A stretch of DNA of 64,000 bases, taken from positions 841,629 through 905,628 of the forward strand of contig NZ_MU158689.1 in NCBI RefSeq assembly GCF_015209965.1, written 5' to 3'. Under the pieces are notes generated by a model. That model had not been told where the DNA came from, ran no database searches, and saw only the letters and a program-made list of their open reading frames with translations. The DNA comes from Sphingobacterium pedocola (GTDB taxonomy: Bacteria > Bacteroidota > Bacteroidia > Sphingobacteriales > Sphingobacteriaceae). Every line of letters begins with the position of its first letter. Position 1 is the stretch's first letter. Of this stretch, positions 9,257 to 17,654 are shown piece by piece. A program made the position numbers and the translations under genes.

Positions 9257-9330
9257 GCGCTCATAGCTTAATTGGATAGAGCACCTGACTACGGATCAGG
9301 AGGTTAGGGGTTCGACTCCCTTTGAGCGCA
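9257..9330 (+). tRNA. tRNA-Arg (anticodon ACG), copy 2
   Basis: The mature sequence is identical to the copy at 8999-9072, 184 nt downstream, but it has its own promoter and a different leader. The leader can pair CATCAC (9211-9216) with GTGATG (9245-9250) around an inner AACAG/CTGTT stem. Confidence 0.96.
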
Positions 9331-9341
9331 CTTATTCACTG

Positions 9342-9380
9342 AAAAGCCTAATTCTTTAAAACGGATTAGGCTTTTATTTT
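9342..9380 (+). terminator. Terminator after tRNA-Arg, overlapping adk promoter
   Basis: An 11-bp inverted repeat (9342-9352 with 9365-9375) is followed by a T run. The T run also forms TATTTTTG (9375-9382), a match to the -7 box, 24 nt before the adk start codon. Confidence 0.8.
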
Positions 9381-9405
9381 TGTCATAATATAACAACTAA
9401 AACTT

Positions 9406-9981
9406 ATGCTAAACCTTGTGTTATTCGGGCCTCCAGGGGCAGGAAAGGGTACTCAATCGGAAAAACTTATTGAAAAATACCAATTGGTTCATGTTTCTAC
9501 CGGAGATATTTTTCGTTCGCATATCAAGAATCAAACAAGTTTGGGACAGCAGGTAAGTCAAATTATAGCTGAAGGCAATTTAGTTCCTGATTCTATAACT
9601 ATAGCCATGTTGGAAGAGGAGGTAAAGAATAATCCAAATGCTAAAGGATTTATTTTCGATGGCTTTCCTCGTACCGTAGCTCAGGCAGAAGCTTTAGATA
9701 AGTTCCTAGCAGATAATAACACAGCAATTAGTGGAGTTATCGCATTGGACGTAACTGAAGAAGAATTGACGCAACGTATTGCGAAGCGTCAAGAGATATC
9801 GGGAAGGGCAGATGATGCTGCTGATAAACTCAAAAAACGTATTGAAGAATATTTTAGTAAAACTATTCATGTATTACCTTATTACGAAGAGCAAGGTAAA
9901 TTATCTAAAGTGAATGGAATTGGTGAGGTAGAAATTATTTTCGCTGAATTATCAGCTGTTATTGATAAATATAGTGCTTAA
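9406..9981 (+). CDS. adk: Adenylate kinase
   Basis: This enzyme catalyses the phosphoryl transfer between ATP and AMP (2 ADP) in the cytoplasm. The P-loop GPPGAGKGT lies at residues 8-16, the AMP-binding segment VSTGDIFR follows, and DGFPRT forms the conserved nucleotide-binding loop. The LID is short, without the four-Cys zinc motif. Arg residues of the lid/core region (RISGRADD, KKRIEEY) are present. At 191 residues it has the usual length of Bacteroidota short-form Adk. It lies 12 nt upstream of obgE, a pairing common in the phylum, and both are probably transcribed from the -7 box at 9375. Confidence 0.97.
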   Translation: MLNLVLFGPPGAGKGTQSEKLIEKYQLVHVSTGDIFRSHIKNQTSLGQQVSQIIAEGNLVPDSITIAMLEEEVKNNPNAKGFIFDGFPRTVAQAEALDKFLADNNTAISGVIALDVTEEELTQRIAKRQEISGRADDAADKLKKRIEEYFSKTIHVLPYYEEQGKLSKVNGIGEVEIIFAELSAVIDKYSA

Positions 9982-9993
9982 TTTTTAATTAGT

Positions 9994-11001
9994 ATGGCGC
10001 AAGGCTCGAATTTTGTTGATTATGTGAAAGTGTGTTGTCGTTCGGGACATGGAGGAGCCGGCTCTGCGCATTTGCACCGTGATAAGCATACTGCGAAAGG
10101 CGGTCCTGATGGCGGAGATGGGGGGCGCGGTGGACATATTATTCTCAAAGGTTCCTCTCAACACTGGACCTTATTACACTTAAAATACAGAAAGCATATT
10201 ATTGCCTCAGATGGTGAACGTGGCGGCGCTGCCTTACGCTCTGGAGCGACTGGGGCTGATGAAATTTTAGAAGTTCCGTTAGGTACTGTGGCTAAAGATG
10301 CCGAAACCGGTGAAGTTCTTTTTGAGATTACAGGCGATGGTGAAACGCAAATCCTAACCCCAGGAGGGAAGGGGGGATTAGGCAATTGGCATTTTAAATC
10401 CGCAACCCAACAAACGCCTCGACATGCACAGCCTGGTATACCCGGTAAGGAACATTGGGTCATTCTTGAATTAAAAGTGCTAGCCGATGTCGGGCTCGTT
10501 GGTTTCCCTAATGCGGGGAAGTCGACATTACTATCGGTAGTATCTGCTGCTAAACCTGAAATTGCAAATTATCCGTTTACAACCTTGGTCCCCAATCTTG
10601 GTATCGTCGGTTACAGAGACAGTAAATCTTTCGTAATGGCAGACATTCCAGGAATTATCGAAGGTGCGTCTCAAGGAAAAGGTTTGGGATATCGTTTCCT
10701 AAGGCATATCGAGCGAAATTCTGTTCTTCTATTCATGGTGCCAGCTGATACGGATCGTACGATTGAAGAAGAATATAATATCCTTTTGAATGAGTTGACG
10801 ACCTATAATCGCGAACTGTTAGATAAGCCGCGTTTATTGGCTGTTACTAAATCGGATATGTTGGATGAAGAATTAGAAAATGATATGAAGATGCAGCTTC
10901 CTTCTCATATTCCATATATATTTATTTCCGCTGTGGCGAGTAGAAATATTCAAGAGTTAAAGGATATGCTTTGGAAAGCCATTAACTCTTGGGAGGGTTA
11001 G
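9994..11001 (+). CDS. obgE: GTPase ObgE/CgtA
   Basis: This is the essential GTPase associated with 50S ribosome assembly and stress control. The glycine-rich OBG domain covers residues 1-158 (repeated GG/GGDGG patterns such as [12 protein letters not shown]). The Era-like G domain follows, with G1 GFPNAGKST (160-168), G3 DIPGIIEGA, an NKxD equivalent TKSD and a G5 SAVAS. At 335 residues it lacks the variable C-terminal extension of some orthologues. It lies immediately downstream of adk in one transcription unit and is closed by the hairpin at 11029-11060. Confidence 0.97.
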   Translation: MAQGSNFVDYVKVCCRSGHGGAGSAHLHRDKHTAKGGPDGGDGGRGGHIILKGSSQHWTLLHLKYRKHIIASDGERGGAALRSGATGADEILEVPLGTVAKDAETGEVLFEITGDGETQILTPGGKGGLGNWHFKSATQQTPRHAQPGIPGKEHWVILELKVLADVGLVGFPNAGKSTLLSVVSAAKPEIANYPFTTLVPNLGIVGYRDSKSFVMADIPGIIEGASQGKGLGYRFLRHIERNSVLLFMVPADTDRTIEEEYNILLNELTTYNRELLDKPRLLAVTKSDMLDEELENDMKMQLPSHIPYIFISAVASRNIQELKDMLWKAINSWEG

Positions 11002-11028
11002 TATAAAATTGTGCTATATTAAATATAT

Positions 11029-11060
11029 TAAAGGCTAATTAAGTAAATGATTAGCCTTTA
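11029..11060. terminator. Bidirectional terminator between obgE and accA
   Basis: A perfect 11-bp inverted repeat (TAAAGGCTAAT / ATTAGCCTTTA, 10-nt loop) is flanked by A and T runs. It lies between two convergent genes and can serve both. Confidence 0.75.
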
Positions 11061-11079
11061 AATTTCTTGTATATTCTAC

Positions 11080-12033
11080 TTATTCGTTTACTACGCCCAT
11101 TTTGCTGAATTTATCAATACGTTCAACAACTAACGTGTCGGAATCTTTTGCTTTAAGAATAGTTAAATCGCTTAAAATTTTATCTTTTACGTTTTGAGCA
11201 GCAATTGATGGGCTTTGGTGGGCACCACCTAATGGCTCAGCAATGATGCCGTCAATTAATCCGTTGCCCAGCATGTCTTTTGCGGTAAGTTTTAGCGATT
11301 CAGCAGCTTTCTCCTTTTGGTCCCAACTGCGATATAGGATAGAAGAACAGGATTCTGGAGAAATAACGGAATACCAAGTATTGTCCATCATGTAGACGCG
11401 ATCACCAATGCCGATCCCTAAAGCACCACCTGATGCTCCTTCGCCGATTACGATACAGATTATGGGAACTTTTAATACGGACATTTCCAGGAGATTTCGT
11501 GCAATAGCTTCTCCTTGTCCTCTTTCTTCTGCTTCTATGCCTGGATAAGCACCCATGGTATCAATTAGCGTGATAACGGGTTTGTTGAACTTTTCGGCCA
11601 TTTTCATCAAACGCAACGCTTTACGGTACCCTTCCGGGTTCGCCATACCGAAGTTGCGGTATTGTCTTTCTTTTGTGTTTTTACCTTTTTGATGCCCGAT
11701 TACCATAACGGATTGGCCACCGATGGAAGCAAAACCACCTACTATTGCCTTGTCATCCTTGACAGTGCGGTCGCCGTGTAATTCAATAAAATCGTCACAA
11801 ATCATTTCGATGTAATCGAAAGTTTGCGGACGTTCCGGATGGCGAGACATCTGAACCTTTTGCCAACCAGACATATTATTATAGATATCTTGTTTGGTTA
11901 TTTCCAATTTTTCTTCTAACTCACGTACAGTTGCGCTCATGTCCACTTTCGTTTTCTCGGCTACCTGCTGTACTTTTTCTATCTGTGTTTGCAAATCTGC
12001 AATTGGTTTTTCAAAATCAAATGTTGTTTCCAT
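11080..12033 (-). CDS. accA: Acetyl-CoA carboxylase carboxyltransferase subunit alpha
   Basis: This is the carboxyltransferase alpha subunit, which with AccD transfers CO2 from biotin to acetyl-CoA in the first step of fatty acid synthesis. It has the expected length (317 residues), the N-terminal coiled segment beginning [11 protein letters not shown], and the crotonase-fold signatures [19 protein letters not shown] and [12 protein letters not shown]. The C-terminal [14 protein letters not shown] is also typical. It is a single gene; accD and accBC are not in the window. It converges on obgE across a shared terminator. Confidence 0.97.
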   Translation of the reverse strand: METTFDFEKPIADLQTQIEKVQQVAEKTKVDMSATVRELEEKLEITKQDIYNNMSGWQKVQMSRHPERPQTFDYIEMICDDFIELHGDRTVKDDKAIVGGFASIGGQSVMVIGHQKGKNTKERQYRNFGMANPEGYRKALRLMKMAEKFNKPVITLIDTMGAYPGIEAEERGQGEAIARNLLEMSVLKVPIICIVIGEGASGGALGIGIGDRVYMMDNTWYSVISPESCSSILYRSWDQKEKAAESLKLTAKDMLGNGLIDGIIAEPLGGAHQSPSIAAQNVKDKILSDLTILKAKDSDTLVVERIDKFSKMGVVNE

Positions 12034-12162
12034 ATAAAAAGCTCGTTCACTTTAAGCTAGCTAAGTTAGTGTATTTTTGTCTATTTTAAAATATTTACGC
12101 GCTAAAAAGCGGCCCCAATAGAAGGCAGAATCTCGTCTAAAAACAATTCTAGTTAAGTTTGA

Positions 12163-13104
12163 ATGAATAATCAGAAATTTTTAAGCTACGTTCTAAATAA
12201 ATTTGCTAGTTTAGCGCGTTATGTTTTTCGTATGGTGAATAAAGAAAATAAGAATAAAATACCGGTTTCGTTTATTTTAAAAATTATGGTAGTTATTCTG
12301 TTAATAGGTTCCCATTTACTATTTGAGAACAAGATTAGCGATAACAAATGGCTTACCCAAGTCATCAAAGGTTTGAGCACCTTTCTGGTTCCCAGTATTT
12401 TACTCTCGGTCTCCCGTTTTATTGTGATTGCATTATATAACGCGCAACACGCGAATAAGGCGGTACGGGGGAATTTTGTATTGGGAATTAATCGCCTTAC
12501 AGCGGTCATCAATGCCATATTTGCGATTATCGCGATCATGATTGCATTGGGAATAAATCCCATTGAGTTTGTCACCAGCTTAACCATCGTAGCGATGGCA
12601 ATTGCAGTCTTATTCCGGGATTATATCACGAATCTAATCAGTGGATTATTTATTATGTTTTCCGAACAACTTTCCGTAGGCGATCGTATTAAGATAGGCG
12701 ATCATAAGGGGCGAATAGTTGATATTACCTTTGCAAATATCATTGTGCAGAATGAAGAGGACGATATTGTAATGGTACCCAATAACTTGGTTTTTACCAA
12801 TCCTACTGTTAACCTATCAGCTCATCGTTCTAATTTATTTACCGTCAAATTCGAACTCCCGTTATATGCTGCTACAGAAATAGATAAACTGGAACAAGAA
12901 GTACAGGCTGTTACATTGAATCATCCAAATTTGGCAAAGGATAGCGATATGATACTGAATGTCGAGGAAATAGGGAAGGATTTTGTACGCTATAAAATTG
13001 AACTACACGCCGTAAGCAGCAGCAATCGCTTGCATAAACAATTGGAAAATGAGCTTTTGCGACAGATTCTTATTTTTGAAAGAACGTTGATTAAATCTTC
13101 CTAA
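12163..13104 (+). CDS. MscS-family mechanosensitive ion channel
   Basis: This is a small-conductance mechanosensitive channel-type inner membrane protein that releases solutes under hypo-osmotic stress. Hydrophobic segments lie at about 38-58, 65-90, 100-125 and 130-150. The last corresponds to pore helix TM3 (TIVAMAIAVLFRDYITNLISGLFIMF) and is followed by the beta domain with GDRIKIGDHKGRIVDITFANIIV. A C-terminal alpha/beta region ends the protein at residue 313. Its 3' end overlaps the convergent coaA gene by 14 bp. Family is clear; whether it is gated by tension alone is not determinable. Confidence 0.9.
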   Translation: MNNQKFLSYVLNKFASLARYVFRMVNKENKNKIPVSFILKIMVVILLIGSHLLFENKISDNKWLTQVIKGLSTFLVPSILLSVSRFIVIALYNAQHANKAVRGNFVLGINRLTAVINAIFAIIAIMIALGINPIEFVTSLTIVAMAIAVLFRDYITNLISGLFIMFSEQLSVGDRIKIGDHKGRIVDITFANIIVQNEEDDIVMVPNNLVFTNPTVNLSAHRSNLFTVKFELPLYAATEIDKLEQEVQAVTLNHPNLAKDSDMILNVEEIGKDFVRYKIELHAVSSSNRLHKQLENELLRQILIFERTLIKSS

Positions 13105-14044
13105 CTTTAATTGTTTTTACAAAGTGTCGGGAACCTTTTTCTAAAATTAGGTCTGCGCGATATTTGGTTGGTAAAATATTATCCTGAAGATTTGGAAGAT
13201 TAATTTCGTTCCATATTTGATTGGCCATTTGAATACTTTCCTCTCGAGATAAATTTGCGTACTTGTGGAAATACGATAAAGGATCTTGGAAAGCTGTGGC
13301 GCGTAAAGATTCGAACCGATTGATATACCAATTCACAATATCCTTTTCTGCTGCATCTACATAAATAGCGTAATCAAAAAAGTCAGATACGAACACTCCA
13401 GGCCCTTGTGTACGTTGCGAATTGACTTGTAATACATTTATCCCCTCTACAATCAGAATGTCGGGGTTTTGTATCTTTTGTTTTTCACGCTCCAGTATAT
13501 CGTATTCCATATGGGAATATACAGGTACAGCCACCGATTTTTCTCCTGATTTCATGGACGAGAGAAAATTTAATAGACTTTTTGTGTCGTAGCTTTCTGG
13601 AAAACCTTTTCTATTCAATAGATTACGTTCGATAAGAACTTTGTTGGGGTATAAAAAGCCATCAGTGGTTACCAATTCAACTTTAGGTTTACTTGATAAC
13701 AAGGATAATACTTTTTTTAATACGCGAGCAGTTGTACTTTTTCCTACAGCCACCGAACCGGCTATACCAATGATGAAGGGTAACTTTTGTTGAGTCCGTT
13801 GAAAGAAGTTATTGTTATTGTCGCGGAGTGTTGTATAGTTGTTGATATGTAGCTCCAAAAGGTGGGCTAGGGGAAAATATACCTCTTCAATCTCCTGAAT
13901 ATTCAGCGGTTCATTTAGCGCATGTAATCGGTCAATATCTTGAGCAATTAGGGTATGATTAAAATGTCCGTTCAGACTCTTCCACTCTTCCCTTTTGAAG
14001 GTTTGATAAGGGTTACTGAACGTTTGCTCACTGATAGGTGTCAT
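13091..14044 (-). CDS. coaA: Pantothenate kinase (type I)
   Basis: This enzyme phosphorylates pantothenate with ATP, the first step of CoA synthesis. The sequence follows E. coli CoaA closely: GIAGSVAVGKSTTARV (P-loop), LVTTDGFLYPN, KGFPESYD, VPVYSHMEYDI, DILIVEGINVLQ, YINRFESLR and the C-terminal ILPTKYRADLIL. The start at 14044 (MTPISEQTFSNPYQTF) aligns with the usual N terminus. An upstream in-frame ATG at 14098 would add 18 residues not expected for the family. The gene ends within the 3' end of the convergent MscS gene. The presence of CoaA suggests feedback control by CoA, as known for type I kinases. Confidence 0.95.
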   Translation of the reverse strand: MTPISEQTFSNPYQTFKREEWKSLNGHFNHTLIAQDIDRLHALNEPLNIQEIEEVYFPLAHLLELHINNYTTLRDNNNNFFQRTQQKLPFIIGIAGSVAVGKSTTARVLKKVLSLLSSKPKVELVTTDGFLYPNKVLIERNLLNRKGFPESYDTKSLLNFLSSMKSGEKSVAVPVYSHMEYDILEREKQKIQNPDILIVEGINVLQVNSQRTQGPGVFVSDFFDYAIYVDAAEKDIVNWYINRFESLRATAFQDPLSYFHKYANLSREESIQMANQIWNEINLPNLQDNILPTKYRADLILEKGSRHFVKTIKVRKI

Positions 14045-14183
14045 AAAAGTATGCGTTGATATTAAAATTTCGCCAAACTTAGATAAAATGCTTTGCATTC
14101 ACAAGCCAAACATAGTGCGCTCGTGCACACGATTGAAGACATGCACAAATGCATAACTTAACCTTGTGTAATGCGCGCAATAA

Positions 14184-14585
14184 TCATATCATATTGCTTT
14201 CTATGGTGATGGGATTGGTCAAAATATTGTGAATTGGACATTTGTCTGCAATTTTATAAATACGTTGTTTTTGTTCGGGAGTAAGGTGGCCTGAAAGTGT
14301 GATGTGACAACGGATGTAAGTGGTCTGCTGTTGTTCACTTTTCTTCACTTCCGAGGATAACCGCACTTCTACTTTGTCTAACGGCCACTTTTTTCGATCG
14401 GCGTACATCCGCATCGTCATGGCCTTGCATGTTCCTAGCGAAGAGAGCAATAGTGGGGTAGGCGAGAAACCTTGATCTTTACCACCTAACTCCTCGGGTT
14501 CATCAGCAATGATCGTGTGCTTATCAAATTTGATCTCGGTTGTGTATTTTTCTTTTCCGATTGTAACATGTACTTCTTTCGTCAT
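14184..14585 (-). CDS. OsmC-family protein
   Basis: This is a 133-residue OsmC/Ohr-superfamily protein. These are homodimeric, usually thiol-dependent peroxidases with two conserved cysteines. Here the candidates are Cys in SLGTCKAMTMRMYA and Cys in IADKCPIHNIL. The strand-rich N terminus and the helix LLLSSLGTC are characteristic. It belongs to the YhfA/OsmC-like branch with the CPIH motif rather than to classical Ohr. It is transcribed with mgsA (4 nt between mgsA stop and this start), so it may act on reactive carbonyl or peroxide stress, which is an inference from context. Confidence 0.88.
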   Translation of the reverse strand: MTKEVHVTIGKEKYTTEIKFDKHTIIADEPEELGGKDQGFSPTPLLLSSLGTCKAMTMRMYADRKKWPLDKVEVRLSSEVKKSEQQQTTYIRCHITLSGHLTPEQKQRIYKIADKCPIHNILTNPITIESNMI

Positions 14586-14589
14586 ATTA

Positions 14590-14964
14590 TTATAAATTGT
14601 CGTCTAAAAGGCCTTCAATGATTAGTGATCCTGTTCCCGGGTTTGTAGCTAGCGGCACATTATATAGATCGCAGATTCGCATCAACATCTGGATATCAGG
14701 TTCGTGCGGATGCTTACCCAGGGGATCCCTGAAAAATATTATCCCATCAATTTTGCCTTCAGCAGCTAGCGCCGCTATTTGGGCATCGCCGCCTTTAGGG
14801 CCACTTAATTTGAGCTCCACTGCGAGGCCTGTTTGCTGGATATAAGATCCGGTCGTACCCGTAGCGACGAGCTTCGCTTTACGTAAATATTCGATATGGT
14901 CTTTTACAAAACCCACCATTTCTGCTTTTTTGCCATCGTGAGCAATCAGTGCAATTGTTTTCAT
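14590..14964 (-). CDS. mgsA: Methylglyoxal synthase
   Basis: This enzyme converts dihydroxyacetone phosphate to methylglyoxal and phosphate, a bypass of lower glycolysis under phosphate limitation. Conserved elements are IALIAHDGKK (Asp is a catalytic candidate), ATGTTG, KSGPKGGDAQI-type phosphate-binding LSGPKGGDAQI, IFFRDPLGKHPHEPDI with the catalytic Asp, and the C-terminal ATNPGTG. The length of 124 residues is a minimal form (E. coli 152). It is the first gene of a pair with the OsmC gene. Confidence 0.95.
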   Translation of the reverse strand: MKTIALIAHDGKKAEMVGFVKDHIEYLRKAKLVATGTTGSYIQQTGLAVELKLSGPKGGDAQIAALAAEGKIDGIIFFRDPLGKHPHEPDIQMLMRICDLYNVPLATNPGTGSLIIEGLLDDNL

Positions 14965-15046
14965 CTATTTATTTATTAATCAGTTTTAGCTTTTTTATGT
15001 GTCGATATTATTCTATACCGGTTTCATTTTGTATAAATTAGGTTGG

Positions 15047-16279
15047 TTAACCAAAGAATATATATGCTAAAAATATTGCAGCTATCAATCCTACCAAGTC
15101 AGCTATTAGACCACACGTCAGTGCATATTTTGTGTTCTTAATGCCTACCGAACCAAAATATACCGCTAATACATAAAAAGTGGTTTCCGAAGATCCTTGA
15201 ATAATACTGGCCAGTCTCCCTTGAAAGGAGTCTACACCGTAGGTGTCCATAACATCAATCATTAAACCTCTAGCTCCGCCTCCGCTAAGCGTCTTCATGA
15301 ATCCAACCGGTAGGGTAGGAACAAACCGCGTGTCTAATCCGAAATACGAAACTACCGAGCCAATCCCGTTTACAACATAATCCATACATCCTGTCGTTCT
15401 AAAAGCCGAGATTGCAACCAGAATAGCTATCAGAAATGGAATAATCATTACGGAGGTTTTAAAGCCTTCTTTGGCACCTTCTATAAAGGAGTCATATACA
15501 TTGATCTTTTTTGCTGCAGCGTATGTAATAAACAATACGATAATAGAAAAGATGAGTAACCCCCCAATTAAGCCGGTTATTTTTTGAATTTCTTCGGGAG
15601 GTAAACCGTTAAGTCCGAAGTATAGCAAACACATCAATCCGACAAAGAATCCCAAAAAAACAAGAATAGGAAGTTTAAACAGGTTAATCTTCTGGTAAGC
15701 CGCTACGGCTATCATACCCGATACAAAGGATATAAATGTGCCAATGAGCGACGGGATAAAAATGTCTGCGGGATTTTCGGCCCCTGCAGCCATACGTAAT
15801 GCAATAACAGAAGTAGGTATCAGTGTGATGCCGGCTGTATTCAATACCAAAAACATAATTTGGGCATTCGTCGCCGTATCTTTATCCGGGTTAATATCAT
15901 GCATTTCCTTCATGGCTTTTAAGCCCAATGGAGTTGCAGCATTATCTAAGCCCAACATGTTTGCAGAAAAGTTCATAATGATAGAACCATTTGCCGGATG
16001 GCTTTTTGGAATTCCAGGAAATAGCTTACTGAAAAAAGGACTAACACCTTTGGCGAATAAGGTAATCATGCCCGCTTGTTCGCCAACCTTCATAATACCC
16101 AACCAAAAGGTCATAATACCAATAAGCCCTATTGATAATTCCGCACCCGTTTTTGCACTATCAAATATACCGTTGACCACTGCAGAGAAAATTTCTGTAT
16201 CACCAAAAAATAAGAGCTTTACGAGTGCGACAACAAAAGATATAATAAAGAAGCCTACCCAAACGTAATTTAATGCCAT
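15047..16279 (-). CDS. Nucleoside-recognition (Gate) domain membrane protein, SpmA/SpmB-like fusion
   Basis: This is an integral membrane protein of about 410 residues with some ten hydrophobic segments and two Gate/nucleoside-recognition domains. The N-terminal half resembles SpmA (TGAELSIGLIGIMTFWLGIMKVGEQAG, then NMLGLDNAATPLGLKAM). The C-terminal half resembles SpmB (FREGAKEGFKTSVMIIPFLIA-like EGAKEGFKTSV, and QGSSETTFYVLAVYFGS). In Bacillus these are separate spore-maturation proteins; in non-sporing Bacteroidota the fused form has an unknown transport role. The start at 16279 (MALNYVWVGFF) is favoured over the ATG at 16327 because the first membrane segment begins there. It sits downstream of pabB. 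Confidence 0.85.
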   Translation of the reverse strand: MALNYVWVGFFIISFVVALVKLLFFGDTEIFSAVVNGIFDSAKTGAELSIGLIGIMTFWLGIMKVGEQAGMITLFAKGVSPFFSKLFPGIPKSHPANGSIIMNFSANMLGLDNAATPLGLKAMKEMHDINPDKDTATNAQIMFLVLNTAGITLIPTSVIALRMAAGAENPADIFIPSLIGTFISFVSGMIAVAAYQKINLFKLPILVFLGFFVGLMCLLYFGLNGLPPEEIQKITGLIGGLLIFSIIVLFITYAAAKKINVYDSFIEGAKEGFKTSVMIIPFLIAILVAISAFRTTGCMDYVVNGIGSVVSYFGLDTRFVPTLPVGFMKTLSGGGARGLMIDVMDTYGVDSFQGRLASIIQGSSETTFYVLAVYFGSVGIKNTKYALTCGLIADLVGLIAAIFLAYIFFG

Positions 16280-16366
16280 ATGGTTGTTTGTTTGCGTAAA
16301 TGTAGTATTTAAGAAGGATTCTTCCAAAAGTGAACATTCCTGAGATAAAGAAATGCGTTGTGAAAA

Positions 16367-17647
16367 TTATTCCAGTTCGGTATTCAGTGTTTTTAATATA
16401 GCACTGGCTTTCAGTTTACATTCGTTGTATTCCTTTTCAGGGTCTGCTTCTATGGTCAATGCACCCCCCGTATGAAAAGAAAGATATTTGGAGCTTTTAT
16501 TATACAGAATGGTGCGAATAATTACATTAAAATCAAAATCGCCATTAGAAGAAAAATAACCAACAGCGCCAGCATATACACCTCTGCGGCTTATTTCATA
16601 TTGATCGCATAGACGCATGGCGCTAATTTTAGGAGCTCCTGTCATCGATCCAGCAGGAAAGGTGTCTTTAATGACCTGAATATCAGATTTTGCATGGTCA
16701 ATTTTACAAGTAATAGTCGAAATCAATTGATGAACCTGCTTAAAGGTATGTACCTGTGGTCTCTTTTCCGCAGCTACTGTGCCTGGTAATGCACTTCGTG
16801 TTAAATCATTGCGTACGAGATCGACTATCATTACATTTTCGGCAATTTCTTTCGGATTGTTTTCCAGCGCATGGATAATCTCCAAATCTTCATGTAGGGT
16901 ATTCCCTCGCGCCGCAGTACCTTTGATGGGCTGTGATATTAGTATATCACCTCTCTTGGCTAAGAAACGTTCTGGCGATGCCGATAAAATGTATTTGTCA
17001 TTTGCTTTGAAAAAAGTAGAAAAGGGGGTAGGAGAGACAGCATTGAGCCGCGTGTAAACAGCTAATGGATCTAATTCAACGTTTTCGGCATAAAACTCCT
17101 GGCATAAGTTTACCTCGTAAATATCCCCTCGTTTGATATGATCCATCATCCGATGGAAAGCATTGAAATAAGCTTCTTTTGAAAATCGCTTTTTTATTTT
17201 CTTCTTAAAGTCAATAATGGAATCAGTGGCAGAATAATGAGCTATCGATTCGTAGATTTGAGACGGTTTTTCAGCTTCTATTTCAATACAAGTGCCGATA
17301 AATTTAATAAGGACCTTTGGGATAAAGAAATATGCATCTGCAAAACCTACTGGATTGGGAAAGGAAGTCTCTAGTGATTCAATCTCGTTCTTAAGATCAT
17401 AACTGAAAAAGCCAAACATCCAACTACTGGAATGTTTGGCTTTAAAAATTGTTAATTTCTCAAAGGTCGTATGGCTATCACTTTCGAAGATTTCGGACGC
17501 ATCTACAGCAAGTATTGCGTCAATTGATGCATAGTCATCCTTATAATCATTAGATTGAAGGAAGCATGCTTGTTCAAACTGTTGCGCCCATTGTAACGCC
17601 TTCGCCTGGAAAATGTTTCTATTTACCTCATAAGTGGCTTTAGCCAT
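16367..17647 (-). CDS. pabB: Aminodeoxychorismate synthase component I-like protein
   Basis: This is a chorismate-binding enzyme of the anthranilate synthase I / PabB family, probably forming 4-amino-4-deoxychorismate for folate synthesis. Key segments are KRGDIYEVNLCQEF (PabB-like), PTPFSTFFK, LSASPERFL, QPIKGTAARG, EIAENVMIVDLVRNDLTR, FPAGSMTGAPKISAM and the C-terminal GGALTIEADPEKEYNECKLKASAIL. The PIKGTA form points to PabB rather than TrpE. At 426 residues it lacks an amidotransferase or lyase fusion; the glutaminase partner is not adjacent. It lies 7 nt after purA on the same strand. Confidence 0.9.
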   Translation of the reverse strand: MAKATYEVNRNIFQAKALQWAQQFEQACFLQSNDYKDDYASIDAILAVDASEIFESDSHTTFEKLTIFKAKHSSSWMFGFFSYDLKNEIESLETSFPNPVGFADAYFFIPKVLIKFIGTCIEIEAEKPSQIYESIAHYSATDSIIDFKKKIKKRFSKEAYFNAFHRMMDHIKRGDIYEVNLCQEFYAENVELDPLAVYTRLNAVSPTPFSTFFKANDKYILSASPERFLAKRGDILISQPIKGTAARGNTLHEDLEIIHALENNPKEIAENVMIVDLVRNDLTRSALPGTVAAEKRPQVHTFKQVHQLISTITCKIDHAKSDIQVIKDTFPAGSMTGAPKISAMRLCDQYEISRRGVYAGAVGYFSSNGDFDFNVIIRTILYNKSSKYLSFHTGGALTIEADPEKEYNECKLKASAILKTLNTELE

Positions 17648-17654
17648 AGTATAA

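Noticed and set aside
15738..16268. 176-codon frame opposite the nucleoside-recognition membrane protein
   Set aside because: It lies wholly antisense to a gene with clear family motifs; its sequence mirrors the hydrophobic repeats of that gene.
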